Positions 35,202 to 45,046 of a stretch of 64,000 nt of DNA are shown here, one piece after another (position 1 is the first letter of the stretch; every line of letters starts with the position of its first letter). Origin of the DNA: Deinococcus sp. KSM4-11 (GTDB taxonomy: Bacteria > Deinococcota > Deinococci > Deinococcales > Deinococcaceae); the NCBI RefSeq assembly GCF_004801415.1, contig NZ_SSNX01000004.1, forward strand, positions 124,001-188,000, written 5' to 3'. The position numbers and the translations under genes are program-made. The notes below the pieces were generated by a model that saw only the letters and a list, made by a program, of their open reading frames with translations, did not search any database and was not told where the DNA came from.

Positions 35202-35359
35202 ACGTTCATCCCCTTGAGGGCTGCACGGATCTTGTTGGCAGCGCTGCTCTGGCCTGGCGCATTGAACGGTGTTTCACGGACGCACTCAAGAAGGGCTTTC
35301 AGCTCCGTGACGGTGAGCGTGACGGGAACTTCTGTGAGGCGCTCTGCGTAAACTGCCAT
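35198..35359 (-). CDS. first gene of the leftward early transcript, 53 residues
   Basis: ATG 35359 has a perfect AGGAGG upstream. It reads YAERLTEVPVTLTVTELKAL, LECVRETPFNAPGQSSAANK, IRAALKGMNV. The ending A-P-G-Q-S-S-A-A-N-K-I-R-A-A-L faintly echoes the micro-gene unit. It lies about 70 bp after the promoter at 35427-35455. Size and position fit an antirepressor or early regulator, but that is inference. Confidence 0.6.
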   Translation of the reverse strand: MAVYAERLTEVPVTLTVTELKALLECVRETPFNAPGQSSAANKIRAALKGMNV

Positions 35360-35421
35360 ACGAACCTCCTGGTTCGCAGAAAGGGGTCTGGCTTCCTACG
35401 GCGATGGCCCCTTTTCTGCTG

Positions 35422-35469
35422 TCTGGATAGTACCGGAACTCTGGTAATAGTTCAAGACCTCTGGTAATA
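35422..35469. promoter_or_regulatory. TCTGG operator repeats of the switch region
   Basis: TCTGG occurs at 35422-35426, 35440-35444 and 35460-35464. The last two are part of an exact 11-base direct repeat CTCTGGTAATA (35439-35449 and 35459-35469) spaced 20 bp. They overlap the leftward promoter and the TAATAT (35465-35470) before the rightward regulator gene, as expected for repressor sites. Confidence 0.6.
35427..35455 (-). promoter_or_regulatory. leftward early promoter
   Basis: TTGAAC (35455-35450), a 17-nt spacer and TACTAT (35432-35427) on the minus strand, a near-consensus promoter facing the micro-gene transcript and covered by the operator repeats. Confidence 0.7.
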
Positions 35470-35508
35470 TGGGTGCAGCCCGGCAGGGGCCACACTAGGA
35501 GGGTGAAC

Positions 35509-35724
35509 GTGCGCTGGAAAGTCAAAGAATATTTAGAGGACTCGGGGAAGAGCACCTATGCGCTGTGGAAGGCATCAGGACTCTCCCGCACGACGGCCTA
35601 CGCCATCTCCAGCGGCGAGATGAAGGGCATGGAATTCGACACGCTCGGAAAGTTGATTGGCGGTCTGGAGAAGCTGACTGGTAAGCGCGTAGAGCTTTCG
35701 GACGTACTGGAAGTAGTGCGCTGA
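35509..35724 (+). CDS. Cro/CI-like HTH regulator
   Basis: 71 residues from GTG 35509 (AGGAGG ends six bases before); GTG 35503 is an alternative. The XRE-type helix-turn-helix is plain: KEYLEDSGKSTYALWKASGL, SRTTAYAISSGEMKGMEFDT, then LGKLIGGLEKLTG. With only a DNA-binding domain it resembles Cro or the short phage-type regulators. It is divergent from the micro-gene transcript across the TCTGG repeats and probably controls both directions. Confidence 0.78.
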   Translation: MRWKVKEYLEDSGKSTYALWKASGLSRTTAYAISSGEMKGMEFDTLGKLIGGLEKLTGKRVELSDVLEVVR

Positions 35725-35756
35725 AGACCGCCATATCCTCAAAGCGGCAGAAATGA

Positions 35757-35878
35757 CGGGTGTACATTGCGCGCCCAGGTGTACTTTGCCTTTTCAATGT
35801 TCACCCGTAAAAATGTCGTCCTAGACGGTTCCGGTGTACGTTATGCAGGTGGTGCACGTTGAATCGATCCTTTTTTAG
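35757..35878 (+). repeat. iteron array, right copy (upstream of integrase)
   Basis: GGTGTACATTG, GGTGTACTTTG, an inverted TGTTCACCC, GGTGTACGTTA and GGTGCACGTTG in 122 bp, ending in a T6 run. By eye it matches the reverse complement of 21668-21790 at roughly three quarters of positions with the same iteron order. It lies between the regulator and int and is non-coding, unlike the other copy. Confidence 0.75.
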
Positions 35879-35895
35879 TGCGTGATGGGAGCGGC

Positions 35896-37101
35896 ATGGC
35901 GCGGAAGGAAGAGCAGGCCAAACGCGGGAACGGGCGCGGATCGATCCGCCGCCTTCCCTCCGGGCGGTTTCAGTGGCGGGCGACCGTGGAACTGCCTACT
36001 GGGGAAGTAGAGCGTGTGTCCGGGATCGCTGCCACGAAGACAGAAGCAGAGGACGCCCTGAGCCGCGTGCGGACAGATGCGGCGCGCGGACAATTCACCG
36101 TGAACGCCCAGACGACCCTGAAGGATTATCTGAACGAATGGCACGCCGCGCGGAAGGGGAATCTGGCCGCGAAGTATGCCGCCGCCCAGGACAGCCTCAT
36201 TCAGCGGCACATCATTCCCGGCCTGGGGAAGCGCCGGCTGGGCACGATCACGCCCCGCGACCTCGAAGCCCTGTATGCCGGGTTGACCTTCCAGGACACA
36301 CGCACGGAAGACAAGACGAAGGGAAAGCCGCTGGGTGACTCCATGAAGCGCCAGGTGCACAACCTGCTTCACCGGGCCTTTGCTGACGCCGTGAGGCATG
36401 GCGAGCTGCTGAGGAATCCGGCGGATGTGGCACGGCCCGCGTACACCCGCACGGCCGCGCAGGAAGAGAAGGTGATAGCCTGGTCCGCGAAGGAAGCAGG
36501 CGCCTTCTATCAGGTGGCCCGACCAGATCGAGTGGGTAGCGTGTTCTGTTTCATGCTCGCGACTGGTCTGCGCGTAGGGGAGGCCTTGGGCCTGCGGTGG
36601 GAGAACGTCAATGCGAAGACGGGAGTAGTCCATGTTCGGGAAGCGCTCGTGAGCCTGGGTGGTGTGGCGCACCGGACGACCCCGAAGACGGCCCGCTCTC
36701 GCCGGTCGATTACGGTAAGTGGGGATGCTCTGATCATTCTGCAGGAGTGGCAGGAACGGCCTGTGCTGGACGTAGAAGCGCAGGGAAGACGGTACGTGGC
36801 CAGTGACGCGGTATTTACAAACACGATAGGCGGGCCGATCCTGCCGGACACGGTCTATAAGCAGATGCGTGTCTTGTGCAATCAGGCGAAGGTGCGTTAC
36901 CTGGGGACGCACGTGCTCCGGCACACCTTTATTTCCCTGCAGGCGGCCAGCGGGCGGCCCGTCGAAGTCGTGTCCGCTCACGTCGGACATGCGAAGGCAT
37001 CCTTCACCCTGGATCGATACCGGACGGTGTTCCAGCACGAGCGGGCGGACATGACTCTAGACGTTGCGGCTCTCATCAGTCCCTCAGAGAAGGGCAAGTG
37101 A
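35896..37101 (+). CDS. int: tyrosine recombinase (integrase)
   Basis: 401 residues from ATG 35896, which has GGGAG upstream; the ATG at 35878 overlaps the iterons. An N-terminal arm-binding domain (SIRRLPSGRFQWRATVELPT) precedes a core-binding SAM-like domain (DYLNEWHAARKGNLAAKYAA) and the catalytic domain with the family residues: Arg in ATGLRVGEALGLRW, the HVLRHTF box, GHAKASFTLDRY with the nucleophile tyrosine. It would catalyse insertion into and excision from tRNA-Arg at the 45-bp core. It ends about 95 bp from attR, next to arm-type sites. Confidence 0.93.
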   Translation: MARKEEQAKRGNGRGSIRRLPSGRFQWRATVELPTGEVERVSGIAATKTEAEDALSRVRTDAARGQFTVNAQTTLKDYLNEWHAARKGNLAAKYAAAQDSLIQRHIIPGLGKRRLGTITPRDLEALYAGLTFQDTRTEDKTKGKPLGDSMKRQVHNLLHRAFADAVRHGELLRNPADVARPAYTRTAAQEEKVIAWSAKEAGAFYQVARPDRVGSVFCFMLATGLRVGEALGLRWENVNAKTGVVHVREALVSLGGVAHRTTPKTARSRRSITVSGDALIILQEWQERPVLDVEAQGRRYVASDAVFTNTIGGPILPDTVYKQMRVLCNQAKVRYLGTHVLRHTFISLQAASGRPVEVVSAHVGHAKASFTLDRYRTVFQHERADMTLDVAALISPSEKGK

Positions 37102-37108
37102 AAGCTCC

Positions 37109-37156
37109 GTTGGGCACGCGTTGGGCACAACGGAGCGATCTGGATCGGTTGGGCAC
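37109..37156 (+). repeat. right arm-type integrase sites
   Basis: GTTGGGCAC at 37109-37117, 37120-37128 (11 bp apart, as at the left end) and 37148-37156, all in the same orientation, between int and attR. Confidence 0.65.
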
Positions 37157-37170
37157 GCACACCCTAAACA

Positions 37171-37190
37171 AAAAACCCGTACTAGACGGG
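37171..37190 (-). terminator. element-borne terminator for tRNA-Arg
   Basis: On the minus strand CCCGT and ACGGG pair around CTAGT and are followed by a run of six T. It lies just past the tRNA 3' end, inside the element, and so replaces the terminator cut off by integration. Confidence 0.7.
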
Positions 37191-37197
37191 GTTCTCG

Positions 37198-37274
<77 letters not shown>

Positions 37275-37292
37275 GTGCGTGTGGTGAAATGC

Positions 37293-37315
37293 AAAAAGCT
37301 CCCGTGGGGGAGCTT
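37293..37315 (-). terminator. intrinsic terminator after tRNA-Gly
   Basis: On the minus strand AAGCTCCC and GGGAGCTT form an 8-bp stem followed by TTTTT (complement of 37293-37297). It lies between tRNA-Gly and tRNA-Arg, so tRNA-Arg needs readthrough or its own promoter. Confidence 0.7.
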
Positions 37316-37316
37316 C

Positions 37317-37396
<80 letters not shown>

Positions 37397-37430
37397 TGCG
37401 CGCATGGCCCGGCCTGCCTGCCCGGGCGGG

Positions 37431-37508
<78 letters not shown>

Positions 37509-37527
37509 TCCCATGCGCGCGTCCGGA

Positions 37528-37557
37528 ATGATAGCAGACGAAGTGCGGATTCGTCAG
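37528..37557 (-). promoter_or_regulatory. promoter of the tRNA cluster
   Basis: CTGACG (37557-37552), 18-nt spacer, TGC then TATCAT (37533-37528) on the minus strand, about 21 nt before tRNA-Pro. Confidence 0.5.
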
Positions 37558-37643
37558 CGGGTGGGGTTGGGGTCTGGCAAGCGTGAGGTCTGGTCGGCGT
37601 TCAGATCCGGGCAGGGCGTATCCTGCGGCATTGTGAGGGCGGC

Positions 37644-38531
37644 ATGGTAAGCGGCGACACGCGCGTGAAGACGTTCCTGGATCTGGTGAAGTTCGAGCAT
37701 ACGGTGTTCGCGCTGCCGTTCGCTTACGCGGGTATGTTGCTGGCGAGCATGCAATCGCGTGGGACAGGATGGCCCGGCTGGCACACACTGCTGTGGGTGA
37801 CCGTGGCGATGGCAGCGGCCCGGACGGCGGCTATGGGAGCCAACCGCGTGATCGACCGCTTCATCGATGCGCGCAATCCGCGCACGGCGCTGCGGGAGGT
37901 GCCGGCTGGGAAGGTCTCGCCTGCCCAGGCGTGGGCACTGGTGGTGGTCAGTCTGGTGCTCCTGGCGGTCGCGTCGGCGCAGCTGAATCCGCTGTGTCTG
38001 CTGCTGATGCCGCTCGCGGTGGTGTTCCTGATCGGGTATCCGTACACGAAGCGCTTCACGTGGCTGTGTCATGTGTGGCTGGGCATCACGGATGGAGCGG
38101 CGGCGGCGGGCGGCTGGATCGCGGTGACAGGGCACTTCGCGCCGGGGGCGTGGGCCTTGTGGGCCGTCGTGATCTTCTGGATGGTCGGTCTGGACGTGAT
38201 CTACGCGACCATGGATTACGCCTTCGACGTGGCGAACGGCATCCAGAGCATTCCGGCGCGTTTCGGCATTCCGGCCGCACTGCGGATCGCGGCGGTCAGC
38301 CACGCCCTGACCTTCGCGGGCCTGCTGCTGGTGGGCGTGGTGACGGGCGCGAGTTTTTGGTACGTGCTGGCGGCGCTGATCATGGGCGCCATCCTGCTGT
38401 ACGAACACCGGATTGTGAATCCGCAGGATCTGGGCCGCGTGAACGTGGCGTTCTTCGACGCGAACATGTGGTTGGCCCTGACCATGCTGGCGGGCGTGAT
38501 CGTGGATGTGGCGTGGCGCACCCTGACCTGA
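37644..38531 (+). CDS. mqnP: UbiA-family prenyltransferase, menaquinone (futalosine) pathway
   Basis: 295 residues, ATG 37644. Polytopic, with the two aspartate-rich prenyl-diphosphate/Mg sites: [16 protein letters not shown] about residues 68-83, and [20 protein letters not shown] near 183-202. This second form is that of the UbiA-like proteins assigned as MqnP in futalosine-pathway bacteria, which prenylate the naphthoate-type precursor at the membrane. The generic alternative is 4-hydroxybenzoate prenyltransferase, less likely in a menaquinone-using Deinococcus. Followed closely by a small gene on the same strand. Confidence 0.85.
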   Translation: MVSGDTRVKTFLDLVKFEHTVFALPFAYAGMLLASMQSRGTGWPGWHTLLWVTVAMAAARTAAMGANRVIDRFIDARNPRTALREVPAGKVSPAQAWALVVVSLVLLAVASAQLNPLCLLLMPLAVVFLIGYPYTKRFTWLCHVWLGITDGAAAAGGWIAVTGHFAPGAWALWAVVIFWMVGLDVIYATMDYAFDVANGIQSIPARFGIPAALRIAAVSHALTFAGLLLVGVVTGASFWYVLAALIMGAILLYEHRIVNPQDLGRVNVAFFDANMWLALTMLAGVIVDVAWRTLT

Positions 38532-38539
38532 GGGACGTG

Positions 38540-38815
38540 GTGCCGCCGGACGCGGTACGGGCCATGCGGGAGGGGCAGGAGGTCTGGGCGCTGACCGTGC
38601 TGGCCCGCGCGCGCGACGCGCAGGTGCCAGACTCCGTGGAGTGGGCGGTGCTGGAACGCCTGCGCGGACTGGTGCTGATCCACATCCAGCGTGAGGTCGA
38701 GGGCACCTTCGCGCTGGAGCGGGCGGACGCGCGGCTGGACGCTGCCGGGCTGGTACGCCCGGATCTGGCGTGGCTGGACGAAGAGGGCGGCAGCAGCCCG
38801 CTAGAATCGCCGTGA
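38540..38815 (+). CDS. small unknown protein downstream of mqnP
   Basis: 91 residues from GTG 38540 (GAGGG upstream); GTG 38537 and ATG 38564 are alternatives. Helical, acidic C-terminus: [51 protein letters not shown]. It begins 8 nt after the mqnP stop, so it is probably cotranscribed. No family recognised. Confidence 0.6.
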   Translation: MPPDAVRAMREGQEVWALTVLARARDAQVPDSVEWAVLERLRGLVLIHIQREVEGTFALERADARLDAAGLVRPDLAWLDEEGGSSPLESP

Positions 38816-38894
38816 TGAGTCCCGCCGTTCGTTCGCCGTTCCCTCAGCCGGAGCCTCCTGACTGTGGCGCGTGTGTGCCCGCCCGGAGTGTCCG

Positions 38895-39350
38895 GTGACG
38901 CTGGAGAGTTCTGAGCGTGAGTTCATGGAGCGCTTCGCGGAGTTCGCGGCTATCGGCACGTTGTACGCGCAGGTCGAGGGCAGTCCGCTGCTGGAGTTCG
39001 CCTCCGGCGGTCGGGTGCTGTATCTGTTCGACCGGTGTGGGCCCTACGCAGCGCCCCCCGGCCCGGCCAGCGTGGTGGTGCACGGCATCCTGGACGAGTT
39101 GACCGCACTGCCGGACGATCAGGAACGGGCGGAGGTGCTATCCATTCATGGCGTTTCGGGAGTGGAGGGCCGGGGCCGGATCCTGGCGGTCGGACGTGGC
39201 ACCTGGGTGGTTCAGGCGCGGCTGCCGCTGGTGCTGTCGAGTTTCGTGGGGGGTCCGAACGTGCAGGTGGGCGAGTGGGTCTCGTTCCGGACCGTTCCGC
39301 CCATGCATGGCTTCGTGCTGGGCAAAGATGGCGGCGTCTCCTTCCGCTGA
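38895..39350 (+). CDS. unknown cytoplasmic protein
   Basis: 151 residues if started at GTG 38895 (CGGAG upstream); GTG 38871 or ATG 38925 are possible. N-terminal helix ([20 protein letters not shown]), then beta-rich segments ([60 protein letters not shown]) that could form a small barrel or OB-like fold. No signal or known motif. Confidence 0.6.
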   Translation: MTLESSEREFMERFAEFAAIGTLYAQVEGSPLLEFASGGRVLYLFDRCGPYAAPPGPASVVVHGILDELTALPDDQERAEVLSIHGVSGVEGRGRILAVGRGTWVVQARLPLVLSSFVGGPNVQVGEWVSFRTVPPMHGFVLGKDGGVSFR

Positions 39351-39389
39351 TGTGGGGCTCTTGGGGCTCGGATCGCGGGCAACCATTTG

Positions 39390-39414
39390 TGAACGCGTTC
39401 ATTAAATATTGAAT
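39390..39414. promoter_or_regulatory. palindromes upstream of the cyclase-like gene
   Basis: A perfect 12-bp palindrome TGAACGCGTTCA (39390-39401) runs into a second inverted repeat, TTCATT with AATGAA (about 39398-39417). They lie about 60 bp before the ATG at 39465 and look like a regulator site. Confidence 0.45.
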
Positions 39415-39464
39415 GAAATCTCCCTTTAACTTTCTTCATACCTCCGCCATGATGTGTTCATCCC

Positions 39465-40049
39465 ATGGCCAAGTTGCTGCCCCTCTCCAGCGTGCCCGCC
39501 GCCACCACGGCAGCCTGCCTGGTACTCGTGGATCTGGTCGGCAGCACCGAACTCGCGCACCGTCTGCCCCTGCCGCACTACATGTCATTGATGACCGAGT
39601 TCGTACAGGTCATGATCCTAAGTTTCGAGGCGCGCGGCGGTCAGATCCTTCAGCACCAGGGCGACGCCGTGCTCGCGTACTGGGACGCTCCCTCCACGGA
39701 GCACGCCTGTCTGGCCGCCCTGGAAGCCCATGACCGTACCGCGCGGCTGTCGTTGGCGGGTCTGTTGGGTGTCGACCTGCGCCTGAGGGCAGGCGTAGCC
39801 GCCGGAGAGGTGCTGACCGGCATGGTGGGCGGCCAGCGCAGTGCCTATGGCCTGCCGGTCAATTACGCCCGCCGCCTGTGCGACGCGGCCGTTCCCGGAC
39901 AGACGCTGGTGTGCGGCAACATCGCCGGCATGAACCTGCGGGGCATGATCCGCGAGGCCCGCGCGCCCATGGCATTGCAGGGGTTTGGTGCCGCGTGTGA
40001 GACGTTCTCACTGCGCCAGGACAGCGCCGTGCGCATGAAAGTTGATTAA
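39465..40049 (+). CDS. class III adenylate/guanylate cyclase-like protein
   Basis: 194 residues, almost only the catalytic domain. Metal-binding aspartates appear in [14 protein letters not shown] (the D-x-x-G-S-T form) and [11 protein letters not shown]. The G-x-x-x-G loop is [15 protein letters not shown], and [11 protein letters not shown] holds the Asn and Arg that stabilise the transition state. It may make cAMP or cGMP, or be a diverged nucleotide-binding domain. No membrane or sensor part is attached. It lies 45 bp upstream of the response-regulator gene on the same strand. Confidence 0.75.
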   Translation: MAKLLPLSSVPAATTAACLVLVDLVGSTELAHRLPLPHYMSLMTEFVQVMILSFEARGGQILQHQGDAVLAYWDAPSTEHACLAALEAHDRTARLSLAGLLGVDLRLRAGVAAGEVLTGMVGGQRSAYGLPVNYARRLCDAAVPGQTLVCGNIAGMNLRGMIREARAPMALQGFGAACETFSLRQDSAVRMKVD

Positions 40050-40082
40050 GCGCCACGGCCCTCTTCTCATGAGAGCCGTCCA

Positions 40083-40088
40083 TAGACT
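40083..40088 (+). promoter_or_regulatory. leaderless-type -10 box of the response regulator
   Basis: TAGACT six bases before the ATG at 40095, with no Shine-Dalgarno sequence, fits the TAnnnT leaderless arrangement. Confidence 0.45.
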
Positions 40089-40094
40089 GCGGGT

Positions 40095-40772
40095 ATGGAA
40101 CGTAAGCCCCTGGTTCTCGTCATCGAAGACGAAAAAGACATTGCCCGTTTTATCGAGCTGGAACTCGCCGCCGAAGGCTACGCCACCGAGGTGGCCTTTG
40201 ATGGCGTGACCGGTCTCTCCAAATTCCGTGAAGTCAACCCCGATCTCGTCATCCTCGACCTGATGCTGCCCGTGCTCGACGGCCTGGAGGTCGCGCGGCG
40301 CATCCGCAAGACCAGCAATACGCCGATCATCATCCTGACCGCCAAGGACGGCATTCAGGACAAGGTCGAGGGCCTCGACAGCGGCGCCGACGACTACCTG
40401 ATCAAGCCCTTCTCCATCGAGGAACTGCTCGCCCGCGTGCGCGCCCACCTGCGGCGCGTGAATCCGGCCGTGACCGGCGAGGTGCGCGTGGCCGACTTGG
40501 TCATGAACCTCGATGGCCGCGAGATCTTTCGCGGTGGACGCCGCGTGGAACTGTCCGCCAAGGAGTTCGAACTGCTGGAACTCCTGGCCCGCAATCCCGG
40601 CAAGGTCTTCTCACGGTTCGAGATCGAGGAGAAGGTCTGGCCCGAATACACCGGCGGCAGCAACGTCGTGGACGTGTATATCGGTTACCTTCGGCGCAAG
40701 CTGGAGGAGGGCGGGGAACGCCGCCTGATCCACACGGTGCGCGGCGTCGGCTACGTGCTGCGCGAGGAGTAA
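40095..40772 (+). CDS. OmpR/PhoB-family response regulator
   Basis: 225 residues. Receiver domain residues 1-120: acidic pair EDE near 11-13, phospho-acceptor Asp in LVILDLMLP (about residue 55), Thr in ILTAKD, Lys in LIKPF. Winged-helix output domain from ~130: [51 protein letters not shown]. The next same-strand gene, 209 bp on, is a sensor kinase. The protein may be the orthologue of DrRRA, a regulator required for radioresistance in D. radiodurans; I judge this by resemblance only. Confidence 0.9.
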   Translation: MERKPLVLVIEDEKDIARFIELELAAEGYATEVAFDGVTGLSKFREVNPDLVILDLMLPVLDGLEVARRIRKTSNTPIIILTAKDGIQDKVEGLDSGADDYLIKPFSIEELLARVRAHLRRVNPAVTGEVRVADLVMNLDGREIFRGGRRVELSAKEFELLELLARNPGKVFSRFEIEEKVWPEYTGGSNVVDVYIGYLRRKLEEGGERRLIHTVRGVGYVLREE

Positions 40773-40981
40773 GCCGGCCTGAACCGAGCATCACTGCTGG
40801 TGGACAGCCAACACCAACGGGTGGGTGGACGGAACGGGCATCGTCAGTCGCTGGTCGTGCCCTGGAGAGGTCGCGCCGAGGTCTTGAGAAGTGACGGCAG
40901 TAAGCATCACATCTGAAGGCCCGCTACACTGCCGCGCATGATCCCCGGCACGGGCAGGGTTGACCAGTACGGAGTTCCGGC

Positions 40982-42553
<1,572 letters not shown>

Positions 42554-42577
42554 CGGGCCTGGTGGCGCCGGAGGCGC

Positions 42578-43060
42578 TCAGCCCAGCATCAGTTCGTGCA
42601 GTTCTTCCATCAGCGCCTCACCCTCGGCGACGGTGCGGGCCAGGACGAAAATGGTGTCCTCACCGGCAATGGTGCCGACGATGTCGTCACGGCGCAGGCG
42701 GTCGAGGAGCATGGCCACGCCGGTCGCGTGTCCGTCGGCGGTGCGGATCACCAGGGTGTTCTCGCCCCGGTCGATGTCGTGCACGAAGTTCTGGAAGAGC
42801 CGCGCGAGTTCGCCCTCGACGTTGCTGTGCCCGGTCATCTGCGCCAGGGCGTAGCGGTGGCGTCCCTTGCCGACCGGGACGCGCACCAGCCGCAGCTCGT
42901 TGATGTCGCGGCTGATGGTCGCCTGGGTGACCTGAATGCCGCCCTCGCGCAGGCGCTGCACGAGTTCCCCCTGCGTGGAGATCCCCTCGCGGGCGATGAT
43001 GTCCTGGATGCGTTTCTGGCGTTGTTCCTTGCTGAGCGCGGCGGGCACGCCCTCCATCAT
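42578..43060 (-). CDS. argR: arginine repressor ArgR
   Basis: 160 residues from ATG 43060 (ATG 43057 next). The N-terminal winged helix ([40 protein letters not shown] in part) has the ArgR S-x-x-T-I-S-R-D motif, and the C-terminal hexamerisation/arginine-binding domain includes [15 protein letters not shown]. It senses arginine and represses its synthesis genes. No arg genes are in the window. A palindrome resembling an ARG box lies just before the start, fitting autorepression. Confidence 0.9.
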   Translation of the reverse strand: MMEGVPAALSKEQRQKRIQDIIAREGISTQGELVQRLREGGIQVTQATISRDINELRLVRVPVGKGRHRYALAQMTGHSNVEGELARLFQNFVHDIDRGENTLVIRTADGHATGVAMLLDRLRRDDIVGTIAGEDTIFVLARTVAEGEALMEELHELMLG

Positions 43061-43071
43061 TGCATAGCCGC

Positions 43072-43079
43072 TGAATAAT

Positions 43080-43082
<3 letters not shown>
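43072..43082. promoter_or_regulatory. ARG-box-like palindrome
   Basis: TGAATAATTCA, made of the TGAAT and ATTCA half-sites of ARG boxes but with a shorter centre, lies 12 bp upstream of argR and overlaps the coaBC stop codon. Confidence 0.5.
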
Positions 43083-44309
<1,227 letters not shown>

Positions 44310-44343
44310 GCCCTGAGTGTACGCAGGTTGCGCCCAGCGCCCG

Positions 44344-44916
44344 CTAGTTGCCGCGCAGCGCGCCCAGGCCACCGACCAGAAACGCGGCCAGGCTGTCGTC
44401 CAGCCCTTCGGGAGCGCTCTCCGGGTGGCGCAGGGTCTCGACGGCCACGGCCTCCAGTAACAGCGTGACGATGTGCAGGGCGCCGGGCCGGGCCAGTGCG
44501 GGCCGGTACGGGGCGAGCAGGGCGGCGAGTTCCTGCAGGAAGTGACTGCGCTGTTCCCGGAAGGTCGGGCCGCCGCCGGAGTGCATGAGCAGCAGCAGGT
44601 CGCGTTCCTGGAGCAGGGCCCCGAAGATCGCCCGGTAATCCAGCGCCATGTGAACCGGGGGGCCGGAGTCCTGCCCGGTTTCCAGCAGGGGATGCAGGCG
44701 CTGCCACAGGGCGGGGAGTCGGGCGTCGAGCAGGGCGCGCAGCATGGCTGTGGTGGAGGTGAAGTAGGTGTACACGGTGGGTCTGGAGGTGCCCAGGGCG
44801 TGGGCGATGTCGTTCATCCCCACGCCCTCGAAACCGCGCTCGATGAACAGGTTCTGGGCGGTGGCGAGCAACTGTTCCCGGCGGGTGTCGGCATCCAGGC
44901 GGCGGTGGGAGGGCAT
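44344..44916 (-). CDS. TetR-family regulator
   Basis: 190 residues from ATG 44916 (an ATG at 44958 would overlap the operator region). [43 protein letters not shown]. The ligand domain is typical in length and has no obvious signature. It is divergent from the YhgE/Pip-type gene, and two palindromes lie between them, one on the -35 box of that gene, so it probably represses it and senses a compound that it exports or a membrane stress. Confidence 0.87.
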   Translation of the reverse strand: MPSHRRLDADTRREQLLATAQNLFIERGFEGVGMNDIAHALGTSRPTVYTYFTSTTAMLRALLDARLPALWQRLHPLLETGQDSGPPVHMALDYRAIFGALLQERDLLLLMHSGGGPTFREQRSHFLQELAALLAPYRPALARPGALHIVTLLLEAVAVETLRHPESAPEGLDDSLAAFLVGGLGALRGN

Positions 44917-44937
44917 GGAACCAGCGTAGCACCGTGC

Positions 44938-44966
44938 TGACGTTTCGTCACTTGACACTCTGTCAA
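44938..44966. promoter_or_regulatory. TetR-type operators
   Basis: TGACGTTTCGTCA (44938-44950) and TTGACACTCTGTCAA (44952-44966) are adjacent perfect palindromes with 3-nt centres. The second covers the -35 hexamer of the divergent gene. Confidence 0.65.
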
Positions 44967-44980
44967 TAAGAGACCATACT
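44952..44980 (+). promoter_or_regulatory. promoter of the YhgE/Pip-type gene
   Basis: TTGACA (44952-44957), 17-nt spacer, CATACT (44975-44980), 66 nt before the ATG. Confidence 0.65.
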
Positions 44981-45046
44981 CACGTCTGGAACGGTCATAC
45001 TCGGCCTGACGCCGACCCATTGCCCTCAGGTTCCTCAGGAGAGCCC

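Noticed and set aside
37769..38815. 348-codon ORF overlapping mqnP
   Set aside because: Its first ~255 codons are an out-of-frame shadow of mqnP; only the last 91 codons are credible as a gene.
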